Source: Kitasatospora sp. GAS204B (GTDB lineage: Bacteria > Actinomycetota > Actinomycetes > Streptomycetales > Streptomycetaceae). Taken from it: a stretch of 64,000 nucleotides of DNA. The stretch's first letter is position 1. Every line of letters begins with the position of its first letter. Below are positions 7,580-14,623 of the stretch, in pieces. Under the pieces are notes generated by a model. That model saw nothing but the letters and a program-made list of their open reading frames with translations, made no database searches and was not told the origin of the DNA. Location of the stretch: positions 1 through 64,000 of the forward strand of contig NZ_JARZAG010000030.1 in NCBI RefSeq assembly GCF_029892155.1. The letters run 5' to 3'. Made by a program: the position numbers and the translations under genes.

Positions 7580-7635
7580 TTGACGGGCGATGGCGGGCTT
7601 CCTAGATTCACTCCAACGCGGAAGTCAGTTTCCGC
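7580..7635 (+). promoter_or_regulatory. Sigma-70-type promoter with a +1 palindrome, upstream of the NCS2 permease
   Basis: TTGACG (7580-7585) and TAGATT (7603-7608) are separated by 17 bases, a near-consensus HrdB promoter. Just after the predicted start point lies an inverted repeat GCGGAA/TTCCGC (7618-7623 and 7630-7635) with a 6-base spacer, well placed to be a repressor operator or a 5' hairpin. The rest of the roughly 190-base leader up to the GTG at 7807 shows no recognisable purine riboswitch. Confidence 0.6.
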
Positions 7636-7806
7636 ATCGTGGATGTTCTGTTCACTTGGGTCGGTCTCCTGTTCGCCGCAGGAGCCGGCGGTGGGCGACG
7701 GCAGCGCCGTCCGCCAGGGTCGTCCCAGCGTCACCGTGCTCCGTCCCGCACTCCGGTCGTCGTTCCCGGGCCCGAAGCCACCGTCAGATGTGGAGGGACA
7801 ACAGCC

Positions 7807-9252
7807 GTGGCCAGTCAGGACCTTGCGCTTCAACCGGACTCCGATCGCCCCGAGGCCGATCTCGCTGACCCCGACAGCCCTGACGCCGATCGCGCTGACC
7901 CCGCTGCCGTCCACCCGGTGGACGAGGTGCTGCCGCTGGGCCGGATGTCGGCGGTCGCGCTGCAGCACGTGGCCAGCATGTACGCCGGGGTCGCCGCCCC
8001 GCCGCTGATCATCGGCGGTGCGGTCGGCCTGAACGCCGCGCAGCTGACCACGCTGCTGGCGGCCGCCCTCTTCATCGCCGGCATCGCCACCTTGTTGCAG
8101 ACCCTTGGCGTCTGGCGGATCGGCTCCCGGCTGCCGTTCGTCAACGGGGTCTCGTTCGCCACCGTCTCGCCGGTGCTGGCCGTGGTGGCGGCGAAGAAGG
8201 GCGCCACGCTGCCGCTGATCTTCGGCTCCACCATCGTGGCGGGCCTGGTCTGCTTCCTGGCGGCGCCGCTCTTCTGTCGCCTGGTCAGATTCTTCCCGCC
8301 GGTGGTCAGCGGGACGGTGATCACCCTGATCGGCGTCTCGCTGCTGCCGGTGGCGGGCAACTGGGCGCAGGGCGGCAACGCGCAGGCACACGGCTACGGC
8401 TCGGTGAGCAACCTGGGGCTGGCGGCGTTCACGCTGCTCGCGGTGCTGCTCTTCAACCGCTTCCTGCGCGGTTTCGCGCAGCGGATCGCGATCCTCTTCG
8501 GGCTGCTGGCGGGCACCCTGGCGGCGATCCCGTTCGGCAAGGTCGACCTGCACGCGCTCACCTCGCTGCCGGTCTTCGAGCTGCCGCACCCGTTCGCCTT
8601 CGGTGCGCCGCGCTTCGAGCTGGCGTCGATCATCTCGATGCTGGTGGTGATGGTGGTCTCGATGACCGAGTCCACCGCCGACATGATCGCGCTCGGCGAG
8701 GTGGTCGAGCGGCCGGTCGACGAGCGCACCATCGCCGCCGGGCTGCGTGCGGACGGCCTGGCCAGCGCGTTCGGCGGGGTGTTCAACGGCTTCTTCTGCT
8801 CCGCCTTCGCGCAGAACATCGGCCTGGTCGCGCTGACGAAGATCCGCAGCCGCTTCGTGGTGGCGATGGGCGGCGGTTTCCTGATCCTGATGGGCCTGCT
8901 GCCGGTGGTCGGCGGCCTGGCCTCGCTGGTGCCGCAGCCGGTGCTGGGCGGGGCCGGGGTGGTGCTCTTCGGCTCGGTCGCGGTGGCCGGCGTGCGGACG
9001 CTGAGCAAGGCCGACCTGTCGGTGGGCTCGAACGCGCTGATCGTGGCGGTGAGCCTGGCCTTCGGCATCTTCCCGATCGCCTACCCGGGCTTCTACCACG
9101 CCCTCCCGCAGCAGCTCGCGACCATCCTGAGCTCGGGCATCGCGGCGGGCTGCCTGGCGGCGATCACGCTCAACCTGCTCTTCAACCACCTCGGGTGGGG
9201 GCGTCGGGGAGCTGTGGCCGACGCGGTGGCGGTGCCGGCGGCCGGCGAGTAG
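7807..9252 (+). CDS. NCS2-family xanthine/uracil permease
   Basis: A polytopic symporter (481 aa, about 12-14 membrane segments) of the nucleobase:cation symporter-2 family, importing a purine or uracil across the cytoplasmic membrane. The TM8-type segment TESTADMIALGEVVE carries the glutamate expected in substrate binding, and QNIGLVALTK matches the NCS2 signature QNxGxxxxT(R/K). The first 40 residues are an Asp/Ala/Pro-rich tail with ADLADPDSPDADRADP repeats, unusual for the family. The start is GTG at 7807 because GGAGGG lies 9 bases upstream and homology begins soon after; the frame is open further up, but without such a site. Substrate identity (xanthine, urate or uracil) is not settled by the sequence. 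Confidence 0.9.
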   Translation: MASQDLALQPDSDRPEADLADPDSPDADRADPAAVHPVDEVLPLGRMSAVALQHVASMYAGVAAPPLIIGGAVGLNAAQLTTLLAAALFIAGIATLLQTLGVWRIGSRLPFVNGVSFATVSPVLAVVAAKKGATLPLIFGSTIVAGLVCFLAAPLFCRLVRFFPPVVSGTVITLIGVSLLPVAGNWAQGGNAQAHGYGSVSNLGLAAFTLLAVLLFNRFLRGFAQRIAILFGLLAGTLAAIPFGKVDLHALTSLPVFELPHPFAFGAPRFELASIISMLVVMVVSMTESTADMIALGEVVERPVDERTIAAGLRADGLASAFGGVFNGFFCSAFAQNIGLVALTKIRSRFVVAMGGGFLILMGLLPVVGGLASLVPQPVLGGAGVVLFGSVAVAGVRTLSKADLSVGSNALIVAVSLAFGIFPIAYPGFYHALPQQLATILSSGIAAGCLAAITLNLLFNHLGWGRRGAVADAVAVPAAGE

Positions 9253-9280
9253 CCGGCCGGCAGCGGAACACCCGCCGGCG

Positions 9281-9319
9281 GAGCGCCAACCCGGCGCGCG
9301 GCAGCGCCGGGTGGCGCTC
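9281..9319. terminator. Bidirectional terminator between the permease and the HelD-like gene
   Basis: GAGCGCCAACCCGGCG (9281-9296) pairs with CGCCGGGTGGCGCTC (9305-9319) with a single bulged base and an 8-base loop. It lies between two convergent stop codons (9252 and 9333), so it can serve both transcripts. Confidence 0.75.
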
Positions 9320-9332
9320 GTGGCGCCGCCCG

Positions 9333-11612
9333 CTACCGCCCGCCCGCCGCCACCGGCAGGACCGGATCGAACCGCTCCGCCCGCAGCGGCGCGGGCAACT
9401 CGCCTGTGTGCACCACCCCGAGGCGCTGGGTGGCCCGGGTCAGCGCGACGTAGAGATCGTTCAGCCCGCGCGGCGACTCGGTGAGGATGCCGGCCGGGTC
9501 GAGCACGATCACCGAGTCGAACTCCAGCCCCTTGGCCTGCTGGACGGTGAGCGCCGGCAGCCCGAGCTGCGCCAGGGCGGCGGCGTCCGCCGTCGGCGCG
9601 ATGACGGCCAGCAGGCCGTCGCCGACCGCCGCCGCCTCCCGCGCGAGCAACTCGGGCAACGCCTCCTCGGGGGCCAGCCACGGCCGCACCCCGGTCTCCC
9701 GCACCGCGCGGGGCGCCGCGACCCCGGGGCCGAGGGCCGCCAGCACATCCGCTGCCACGGCCGCGATCTCGCCGGGAGTGCGGTAGTTGACGTCCAGCCG
9801 GGCCAGCCGCCAGCGGCCCGCCAGGTACGGGTCGAGCGCCTGCGCCCAGGAGCCGGTGCCACCCGGTGCGCCGGTCTGCGCGACATCCCCGACCAGCGTC
9901 ATCGAGCGGCTCGGGCAGCGGCGCATCAGCATCCGCCAGTCCATCGCGGACAGTTCCTGCGCCTCGTCCACGATCAGGTGGCCGTACACCCAGCTGCGGT
10001 CGGCCGCCGCCCGCTCGGCGGCCGTGCGCCGGTCCCGCTCCTGGTGCCGTTCGGCCAGCCGGTCGGCGTCCACCAGGTCGTAGGCGGCGAGCAGTTCGCC
10101 CTCCTCGCCGTCCTCCAGGTCCACCGAGCGCGAGCCGTAGGCCACATCGAGCACCTCCTGCGCGTACGCCAGCCGCCGCCGGTGCTCACGCTCGGCGCCC
10201 GCCCGCCGTGCCTGCCGCAGCTCCTCGTCGGGCCCGAGCAACTCGGCGGCCTCGTCGAGCAGCGGGACGTCCGCCGGGCTCCAGCCCCCGCCGGGCGCGC
10301 GCAGCAGGGCCTGCCGCTCGACGGCCGACAGCTGCGGCGCCGCGGCGGCCAGGCGGTCGGGGGAGGCGAACAGCTCGGTCAGCAGCCGCTGCGGGGTGAG
10401 TCGCGGCCAGAGCCGTTCGAGCGCCGCGTCCACCTCGGGGCTCGCGTGCAGCTCCCGCCGGATCGCCGCCAGGCTGCCCGGGTCCAGCAGGTTCTCGCCG
10501 CCGAGCGGGTCGGTCCCGATCCGCTCGGCGTACTGCTCGGCCAGCGCGGCCACGATCCGCCGCTCGACGATCGGCCGGGCCTGATGATGCGTCAGGCCGC
10601 TGGCCCGGGCCGCCTCCCGCGCGCCCGCGCAGACCGGCCGGGTCAGCCGCAGCACCTCGCGCTCGTACTCGACCTCGATCGCCTCCTCGGGCTCCCAGCC
10701 CGGCACCCACTGCCGGTCGCGGACGGCGGCGGCGATCACCTCCGCCATCGCCGCCCGGCCCTTGGCCTCGGTGGCCGCCGCCGGCTCCGCCCGCTCGGCG
10801 CAGACCCCGGGGAACAGTTCACCGATCGTCGCCAGCCGCACGCCGGTCTCGCCGAGCGAGGGCAGCACCTGGCCGATGTACCGCAGGAAGGCGACGTTCG
10901 GGCCGACGATCAGCACCGCCCGCTTGGCCAGCTGCTCGCGCCGGGTGTAGAGCAGGTAGGCGGCCCGGTGCAGCGCCACGGCGGTCTTGCCGGTGCCCGG
11001 GCCGCCCTGCACCACCAGGGCGCCGCGGTGGTCGGCGCGGATGATCCGGTCCTGCTCGCCCTGGATGGTCGCCACGATGTCGCTCATCCGCCCGGTCCGG
11101 CTCGCGTCGAGCGCCGCGAAGAGCGCGGCCTCGCCGCTCAGCTCCTCGCCGCTCAGCTCCTCGTCGTCGGTCCGGCTCGCCCGGTCCAGCAGCTCGTCCT
11201 GCAGGTCGACCACCCGCCGTCCGTCCGTGCGCAGGTGCCGGCGCCGCCGTACGCCCTCCGGCACGATTCCGGTGGCCACGTAGAACGGCCGCGCGGCCGG
11301 CGCCCGCCAGTCGATCAGCAGGGGCTCGTCGGAATTCTCCGCCCGCAGTCCGAGCCGTCCGATTCGGTGGATCCGGCCGTCCGTCAGGTCGAGCCGTCCG
11401 AAACAGAGGCCGTGTTCCACCGCGTCGAGCCGTGCCAGCTGTTCGCCGTACTCGGCTGCCGCCGTGTCGCGCTCGACCAATGCCTGGTGACCGCTGCTGA
11501 GCTGCGACAACGCCTGGCCGAGCCGGTCGCCGAGCTGGACCCGCAGGTCGTCGAGGCGGGCGTAGAGCCGGTCGACGCCGGTCTGTTCGATGCTGATTTC
11601 GCTGATTGACAA
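9333..11612 (-). CDS. HelD/HelR-like UvrD-family motor acting on RNA polymerase
   Basis: A superfamily-1 NTPase (759 aa). The first 60 residues are a predicted helical arm (LYARLDDLRVQLGDRL onward) and Walker A is GGPGTGKT at 203-210. Further motifs are IVDEAQELSAMDW (motif II), LVGDVAQTGAPGG (motif III) and VTVQQAKGLEFDSVIVLDP near the C-terminus. This architecture matches HelD proteins, which displace RNA polymerase from nucleic acid; actinobacterial HelR members protect against rifamycins. The start appears to be TTG at 11612: GGGGG lies about 6 bases upstream and no ATG/GTG precedes the helical arm. The rifamycin-associated inverted repeat was not seen. Residues about 153-163 include a 15-bp in-frame tandem duplication (EELSGEELSGE). 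An opposite-strand promoter overlaps the start codon. Confidence 0.88.
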   Translation of the reverse strand: MSISEISIEQTGVDRLYARLDDLRVQLGDRLGQALSQLSSGHQALVERDTAAAEYGEQLARLDAVEHGLCFGRLDLTDGRIHRIGRLGLRAENSDEPLLIDWRAPAARPFYVATGIVPEGVRRRRHLRTDGRRVVDLQDELLDRASRTDDEELSGEELSGEAALFAALDASRTGRMSDIVATIQGEQDRIIRADHRGALVVQGGPGTGKTAVALHRAAYLLYTRREQLAKRAVLIVGPNVAFLRYIGQVLPSLGETGVRLATIGELFPGVCAERAEPAAATEAKGRAAMAEVIAAAVRDRQWVPGWEPEEAIEVEYEREVLRLTRPVCAGAREAARASGLTHHQARPIVERRIVAALAEQYAERIGTDPLGGENLLDPGSLAAIRRELHASPEVDAALERLWPRLTPQRLLTELFASPDRLAAAAPQLSAVERQALLRAPGGGWSPADVPLLDEAAELLGPDEELRQARRAGAEREHRRRLAYAQEVLDVAYGSRSVDLEDGEEGELLAAYDLVDADRLAERHQERDRRTAAERAAADRSWVYGHLIVDEAQELSAMDWRMLMRRCPSRSMTLVGDVAQTGAPGGTGSWAQALDPYLAGRWRLARLDVNYRTPGEIAAVAADVLAALGPGVAAPRAVRETGVRPWLAPEEALPELLAREAAAVGDGLLAVIAPTADAAALAQLGLPALTVQQAKGLEFDSVIVLDPAGILTESPRGLNDLYVALTRATQRLGVVHTGELPAPLRAERFDPVLPVAAGGR
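11131..11160. repeat. 15-bp perfect tandem duplication inside the HelD-like gene
   Basis: TCGCCGCTCAGCTCC occurs twice head to tail (11131-11145, 11146-11160). It is in frame and doubles the peptide EELSG without disrupting the protein. It is one of several 15-18 bp tandem duplications in the window. Confidence 0.8.
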
Positions 11613-11635
11613 TTCGACCCCCTGGACGCTATAGT
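11606..11635 (+). promoter_or_regulatory. Near-consensus promoter on the + strand, divergent from the HelD-like gene
   Basis: TTGACA (11606-11611), 18 bases, then TATAGT (11630-11635). The -35 overlaps the TTG start codon of the HelD-like gene, and the -10 overlaps a weaker minus-strand -10 (TATAGC, 11633-11628). No protein-coding gene follows on the + strand. A structured segment ending in a U-tailed hairpin follows instead. Confidence 0.65.
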
Positions 11636-11637
11636 GA

Positions 11638-11736
11638 CTTTCGGGAGCTACTTTTGATGATTCGCCAAAAGGCAGCCCGAAAGAGCAATGTTAAACGAAG
11701 CGCCGAACTCCGTACCAGGGGTTCCGGCGCTTTTCT
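11638..11736 (+). ncRNA. Candidate structured small RNA with its own promoter and terminator
   Basis: Downstream of the near-consensus promoter, CTTTCGGG (11638-11645) pairs perfectly with CCCGAAAG (11676-11683). Inside it TTTTG can pair with CAAAA. After a short unpaired AGCAATGTTAAACG linker comes the hairpin AAGCGCCGAAC (11698-11708)/GTTCCGGCGCTT (11721-11732), with one bulge, followed by TTTTCTGTTT: an intrinsic terminator in the + orientation, rare in GC-rich genomes. Transcript length would be about 90-100 nt, starting near 11637-11643. No convincing ORF is present. I do not recognise the RNA family. Expression is unproven; the call rests on promoter, fold and terminator agreeing in order and strand. 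Confidence 0.55.
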
Positions 11737-11764
11737 GTTTCCGTCGGCGCTGTTTCCGTCGGCG
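11735..11764. repeat. 15-bp perfect tandem duplication
   Basis: CTGTTTCCGTCGGCG is present twice head to tail directly after the small-RNA terminator and before the VOC-gene terminator. It is non-coding. Confidence 0.8.
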
Positions 11765-11775
11765 GCGCACTGCGC

Positions 11776-11820
11776 GGAGCGGCTCGCACCGGCTCCCGGG
11801 GCGATGGTGCGAGCCGCTCC
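11776..11820. terminator. Perfect 15-bp hairpin terminator after the VOC gene
   Basis: GGAGCGGCTCGCACC (11776-11790) is perfectly complementary to GGTGCGAGCCGCTCC (11806-11820) with a 15-base loop. It lies 17 bases past the VOC stop codon on the minus strand. Confidence 0.75.
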
Positions 11821-11837
11821 ACGTGCCTTCCCGCGGG

Positions 11838-12317
11838 TCAGTCGCCCGCGTGTGCCCGCAGCAGTGCGGCGATGTCGAGCTTGACCATCGACATCATCGC
11901 GGCGGTCGTGCGCGTCGCCTTCTCCGGATCCGGGTCGCTGATCAGGCCGGGCAGCACCTCCGGCACCACCTGCCAGGACACCCCGTAGCGGTCGGTCACC
12001 CAGCCGCAGGCCATCGGCTCGCCGCCGTCGAGCAGCCGGTCCCAGTAGTGGTCCACCTCGGCCTGGTCGGCGCACATGATCTGGAACGAGATCGCCGGGT
12101 TGAACTTGTACTGCGGGCCGCCGTTGAGCCCGATGAACTTCTGGCCGTTGAGCTCGAACTCGACCACCAGCACGCCACCGGCCGGACCGGGGCCGGCCTC
12201 GGTGTAGCGGGTGATCCGGCCGAGCTTCGAGTCCTTGAAGATCGACAGGTAGTGGTTCGCCGCCTGCTCGGCCTGCCCGTCGAACCACAGGCAGGTGGTG
12301 AAGCCCTTGCTGGTCAT
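11838..12317 (-). CDS. VOC superfamily protein (PhnB / 3-demethylubiquinone methyltransferase-like fold)
   Basis: A small cytoplasmic protein (159 aa) of the vicinal-oxygen-chelate superfamily, PhnB-like group. It begins MTSKGFTTCLWFDGQAEQAA and contains FELNGQKFIGLNGGPQYKFN, SFQIMCADQAEVDHYWDRL and GWVTDRYGVSWQVVP, a layout typical of this family. The start is ATG at 12317 because GAGGAGG lies 6 bases upstream; more distal starts add a poorly conserved tail. Members are often annotated as methyltransferases but usually have no proven activity, so the substrate is unknown. It stands alone, followed by a strong hairpin. Confidence 0.85.
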   Translation of the reverse strand: MTSKGFTTCLWFDGQAEQAANHYLSIFKDSKLGRITRYTEAGPGPAGGVLVVEFELNGQKFIGLNGGPQYKFNPAISFQIMCADQAEVDHYWDRLLDGGEPMACGWVTDRYGVSWQVVPEVLPGLISDPDPEKATRTTAAMMSMVKLDIAALLRAHAGD

Positions 12318-12428
12318 CGCGCCTCCTCGCATCACGCCGTCCGTTTCCTCCAGGTTGGCGCCGGGGCACTGCGCGGGCCCGTCCGACACGCTGGAGCCAG
12401 CCGAGCCGGCTCGCCTGGGCGGCGGGGA

Positions 12429-12539
12429 TCACCACGGGGACACCTCGACGTGGGCCCACCGGACGCGCAGCAGGTGCGGACCGTCCGGCAGGCCGAACGA
12501 CAGGGTGAGGGAGCCGTCGCGCCGATCCCCGTGGATCAC
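12429..12539 (-). CDS. Possible 36-residue small protein coupled to rloB (or gene remnant)
   Basis: A 36-codon frame starts GTG at 12539, overlapping the rloB stop as GTGA (12536-12539), the same coupling signal used elsewhere in this window. The product begins MIHGDRRDGSLTLSFG and ends in RVRWAHVEVSPW, with alternating hydrophobic residues suggestive of two beta strands. I recognise no family. It may be a genuine coupled microprotein of the RloAB module or the surviving tail of a lost gene. The next 110 bases (12318-12428) show nothing further. Confidence 0.3.
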   Translation of the reverse strand: MIHGDRRDGSLTLSFGLPDGPHLLRVRWAHVEVSPW

Positions 12540-13159
12540 TCGATCCGCATGCTGGCCGCTCGCAGAACCCCCACCAGCAGCGCCACTGAGCTGTGGGGGT
12601 TCGGCGGCCGATGTGCCACCGGGTTCGGCGGGCACGCCGCGGCCCGTAGCGCGGCTGCCTCGTACTGTGGGAATGGGAAGTCCGCCGGAAGGTTCTTCCC
12701 GGCGAAGCCGTGCCGTGACTTGAGCAACTCCAGCGCCTCGCTGCCGGAGATCCACGCTGCGTGATTCGCATAGTGCCACAGGAGCCAGATCTCGAAGCAC
12801 GGACTGCTGATCGCCAGCGAAATCCCTTCCTGCCGTGCCAGGTTGCAGGCCGCCTCGAGGGACTGATGGCTGTCGACGTCCACCGCGCACCAGGTTTCGT
12901 CGTACGGATCGCCGCCACGCTGTTCGCGGGCTCGACGAGCGACCGCCTCGCGCACGACCGACAGTGGATCCTTGCCCAGCCCGACCGGCCTGACGGAGAT
13001 GACTTGCACCGCCCGCGCGTTGAGGAGCTTGGATAACCCCTCGAAGTATTGCGGCTCGGTTTTCAGTCCCTCGGTCACAATGAGAATCTTTCGGCCGACC
13101 GCACGCTTGTTCCGAGCCTTGCGCAGATCCTGGCCGCCACGGATGGAACGCCCCGCCAC
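12536..13159 (-). CDS. rloB: RloB-like / AbiLii-like Toprim-type nuclease subunit
   Basis: A 207-aa protein of the RloB family, predicted to be the effector nuclease of a two-gene phage-defence unit. Family features are KILIVTEGLKTEPQYFEGL at about 24-42 (Toprim-like acidic E30), AVDVDS at 92-97 with two Asp, and the hallmark ISSPCFEIWLLWHY at about 117-130. The start is GTG at 13159, 3 bases after the rloA stop. Codon 42 is TTA, a leucine codon that in Streptomyces needs the developmentally expressed bldA tRNA, so the protein may be made only in late growth. The C-terminal tail (PPNPVAHRPPNPHS) is low complexity. Its stop overlaps the start of a possible microprotein. Confidence 0.85.
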   Translation of the reverse strand: MAGRSIRGGQDLRKARNKRAVGRKILIVTEGLKTEPQYFEGLSKLLNARAVQVISVRPVGLGKDPLSVVREAVARRAREQRGGDPYDETWCAVDVDSHQSLEAACNLARQEGISLAISSPCFEIWLLWHYANHAAWISGSEALELLKSRHGFAGKNLPADFPFPQYEAAALRAAACPPNPVAHRPPNPHSSVALLVGVLRAASMRIE

Positions 13160-13162
13160 TCC

Positions 13163-14482
13163 TTAGCTCCCTACTTCGAGCGCGGTGCGCAGATCACTCC
13201 AGGAGATCTGCGGCACTGAGCCGTAACGCCCGCTGAGGTAGCGGCGCTCGATGTTGTGGTCGCGCTTCACCGGGAAGTCGGTCAGCGGATAGAGCGCGGT
13301 CACCCCTTGCCTGTCCTTCTCGGTGAACCACACATCCTCCCGGTCGAGCGCACCGCCGGCCAGGTGTCCCAGGAGCGACGTGTCGTGGGAGGCAAAGAGG
13401 AGTTGGGCACCCGAGCGATTGAAGTCGGGGGATTTGAAGAGCTCGATCAGGGCGGCGACCAGGTGCGGATGCAGGCTCGCATCCAGCTCGTCCACCGCGA
13501 ACACACCGCCGGACTCGATGGCTTGCAGGGCCGGGACGGCGACCGAGAGCCAGGAGACGGTGCCGGAGCTCTCCTGCGCGATGTCCAAGCGGAACTCCCC
13601 GCCGTCATCGGCCGAGTGCCAGAACCCGATCTCCTTCTGCTGCTCCTCGAGCAGGTCGCGCCACTCACCGTCGTCGGTGAGGAAGGAGGGCTTCGCCTCA
13701 TCGGAGCCGAAGGCGGCTTCGACAATCCCGCGCATGGTGCTGACCGTCCCCTCCGGAAGCTTCCGGTGTTCCGCCGTGATCCGCAGAATGCCGAGATCGG
13801 CGAAACGCAGCAGGCTCTCCGCGCTGCGCCGCGCCTTGTCGTCCTCGATCCACTTCCGGATCGATCGGATGCGGCTGCTCCGTTTGTCGTCGGAGAACGG
13901 AATGTAGCTGAAGTCCCGGACCAGACAGTGGCGAACCGCTCGCAGTTCCTGGTGATTCGCCTGGGATGCGACGGAGAGGAAGAGGTTGTGCGGCCCCATC
14001 AGGCGGGCGATGCGCTGATTCTCGCCCTTCAGGCTCCGGCCGAACTCCATGTCCCCGGACGGCTCCCGCTCGAAGAGCACCCGCTTCCGGCCGGACGGAA
14101 AGCTGTGCAGCCACTCCGACTGAACCCCGGAGCGGTCCGACTCGAATCCGTAGGTGTACCTGACATGCTGCGCCGTGAAATCGATCTCATAGGCGGACGT
14201 CTCACCGCGCGACGAGTTGTCGAGCAGGAACGGCTCGTGCGGAAAGAATTCCCGGTCGGTCCAGTGCGCTGAATCCCGAACGGCCGTTCGTGCGAATTCC
14301 AAGGCATCCAGGACAGTGGTCTTGCCTGACGCGTTCGAACCAAAGATGCCAGCCACCCGGTTGGTCACCACGCCCCAGTCGCCGTCGGCGGGCCGGGTTG
14401 CGGAGAACCCGCTGGACGTCATGGAGAGCTCGGCCGTGTCGCGGATCGAACGATGGTTGGTGACTCGGAACCTCAGCAGCAT
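13163..14482 (-). CDS. rloA: RloA-like / AbiLi-like ABC-ATPase (AAA_15/AAA_21)
   Basis: A 439-aa SMC/ABC-related ATPase, the sensor/regulator partner of RloB. It starts MLLRFRVTNHRSIRDTAELS, as RloA proteins do. Walker A is GSNASGKT at 48-55, Walker B is GVFAVDELDASLHP near 325-340, and an H-loop occurs in FASHDTSLLGHL. The middle contains a helical insertion (residues about 200-280). RloA/RloB pairs overlap in concept with AbiL and related ATPase-Toprim defence systems such as PARIS; the trigger here is unknown. A 51-bp inverted repeat sits just upstream, and the gene lies downstream of a toxin-immunity locus on the same strand. Confidence 0.88.
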   Translation of the reverse strand: MLLRFRVTNHRSIRDTAELSMTSSGFSATRPADGDWGVVTNRVAGIFGSNASGKTTVLDALEFARTAVRDSAHWTDREFFPHEPFLLDNSSRGETSAYEIDFTAQHVRYTYGFESDRSGVQSEWLHSFPSGRKRVLFEREPSGDMEFGRSLKGENQRIARLMGPHNLFLSVASQANHQELRAVRHCLVRDFSYIPFSDDKRSSRIRSIRKWIEDDKARRSAESLLRFADLGILRITAEHRKLPEGTVSTMRGIVEAAFGSDEAKPSFLTDDGEWRDLLEEQQKEIGFWHSADDGGEFRLDIAQESSGTVSWLSVAVPALQAIESGGVFAVDELDASLHPHLVAALIELFKSPDFNRSGAQLLFASHDTSLLGHLAGGALDREDVWFTEKDRQGVTALYPLTDFPVKRDHNIERRYLSGRYGSVPQISWSDLRTALEVGS

Positions 14483-14500
14483 GGGTCCTCATCTTGGTAG

Positions 14501-14551
14501 CAGTTTCACAACCCTGTGGGACGAAACCAGCCTTGCACAGGACTGAAACTG
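14501..14551. promoter_or_regulatory. Long inverted repeat in the rloA leader region
   Basis: CAGTTTCA (14501-14508) pairs with TGAAACTG (14544-14551), and internally CCTGTG (14513-14518) pairs with CACAGG (14536-14541), forming an interrupted cruciform or hairpin about 20 bases ahead of the rloA ATG. It could be an operator, or a hairpin that insulates rloAB from the upstream toxin-immunity operon. Confidence 0.5.
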
Positions 14552-14623
14552 TACTCTCCACGCGTACTCCTCGGCAGCACCACGGGCCTACCGGGCCGCG
14601 CCGAGGTCCCGTACCGGGCCACA

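Noticed and set aside
7636-7806. Purine riboswitch in the leader of the NCS2 permease
   Set aside because: The conserved junction and loop sequences of purine or xanthine riboswitches were not found; the leader is GC-rich without a matching fold.
7198-9681. An 827-codon minus-strand open frame across trpS and the permease
   Set aside because: Its product is low-complexity Arg/Asp/His/Gln sequence with no motifs, and it lies antisense to two clearly recognisable genes.
11613-11700. Rifamycin-associated element expected before helR-type genes
   Set aside because: No GGGGCTTGC/GCAAGCCCC-like inverted repeat is present, so rifamycin induction cannot be claimed.
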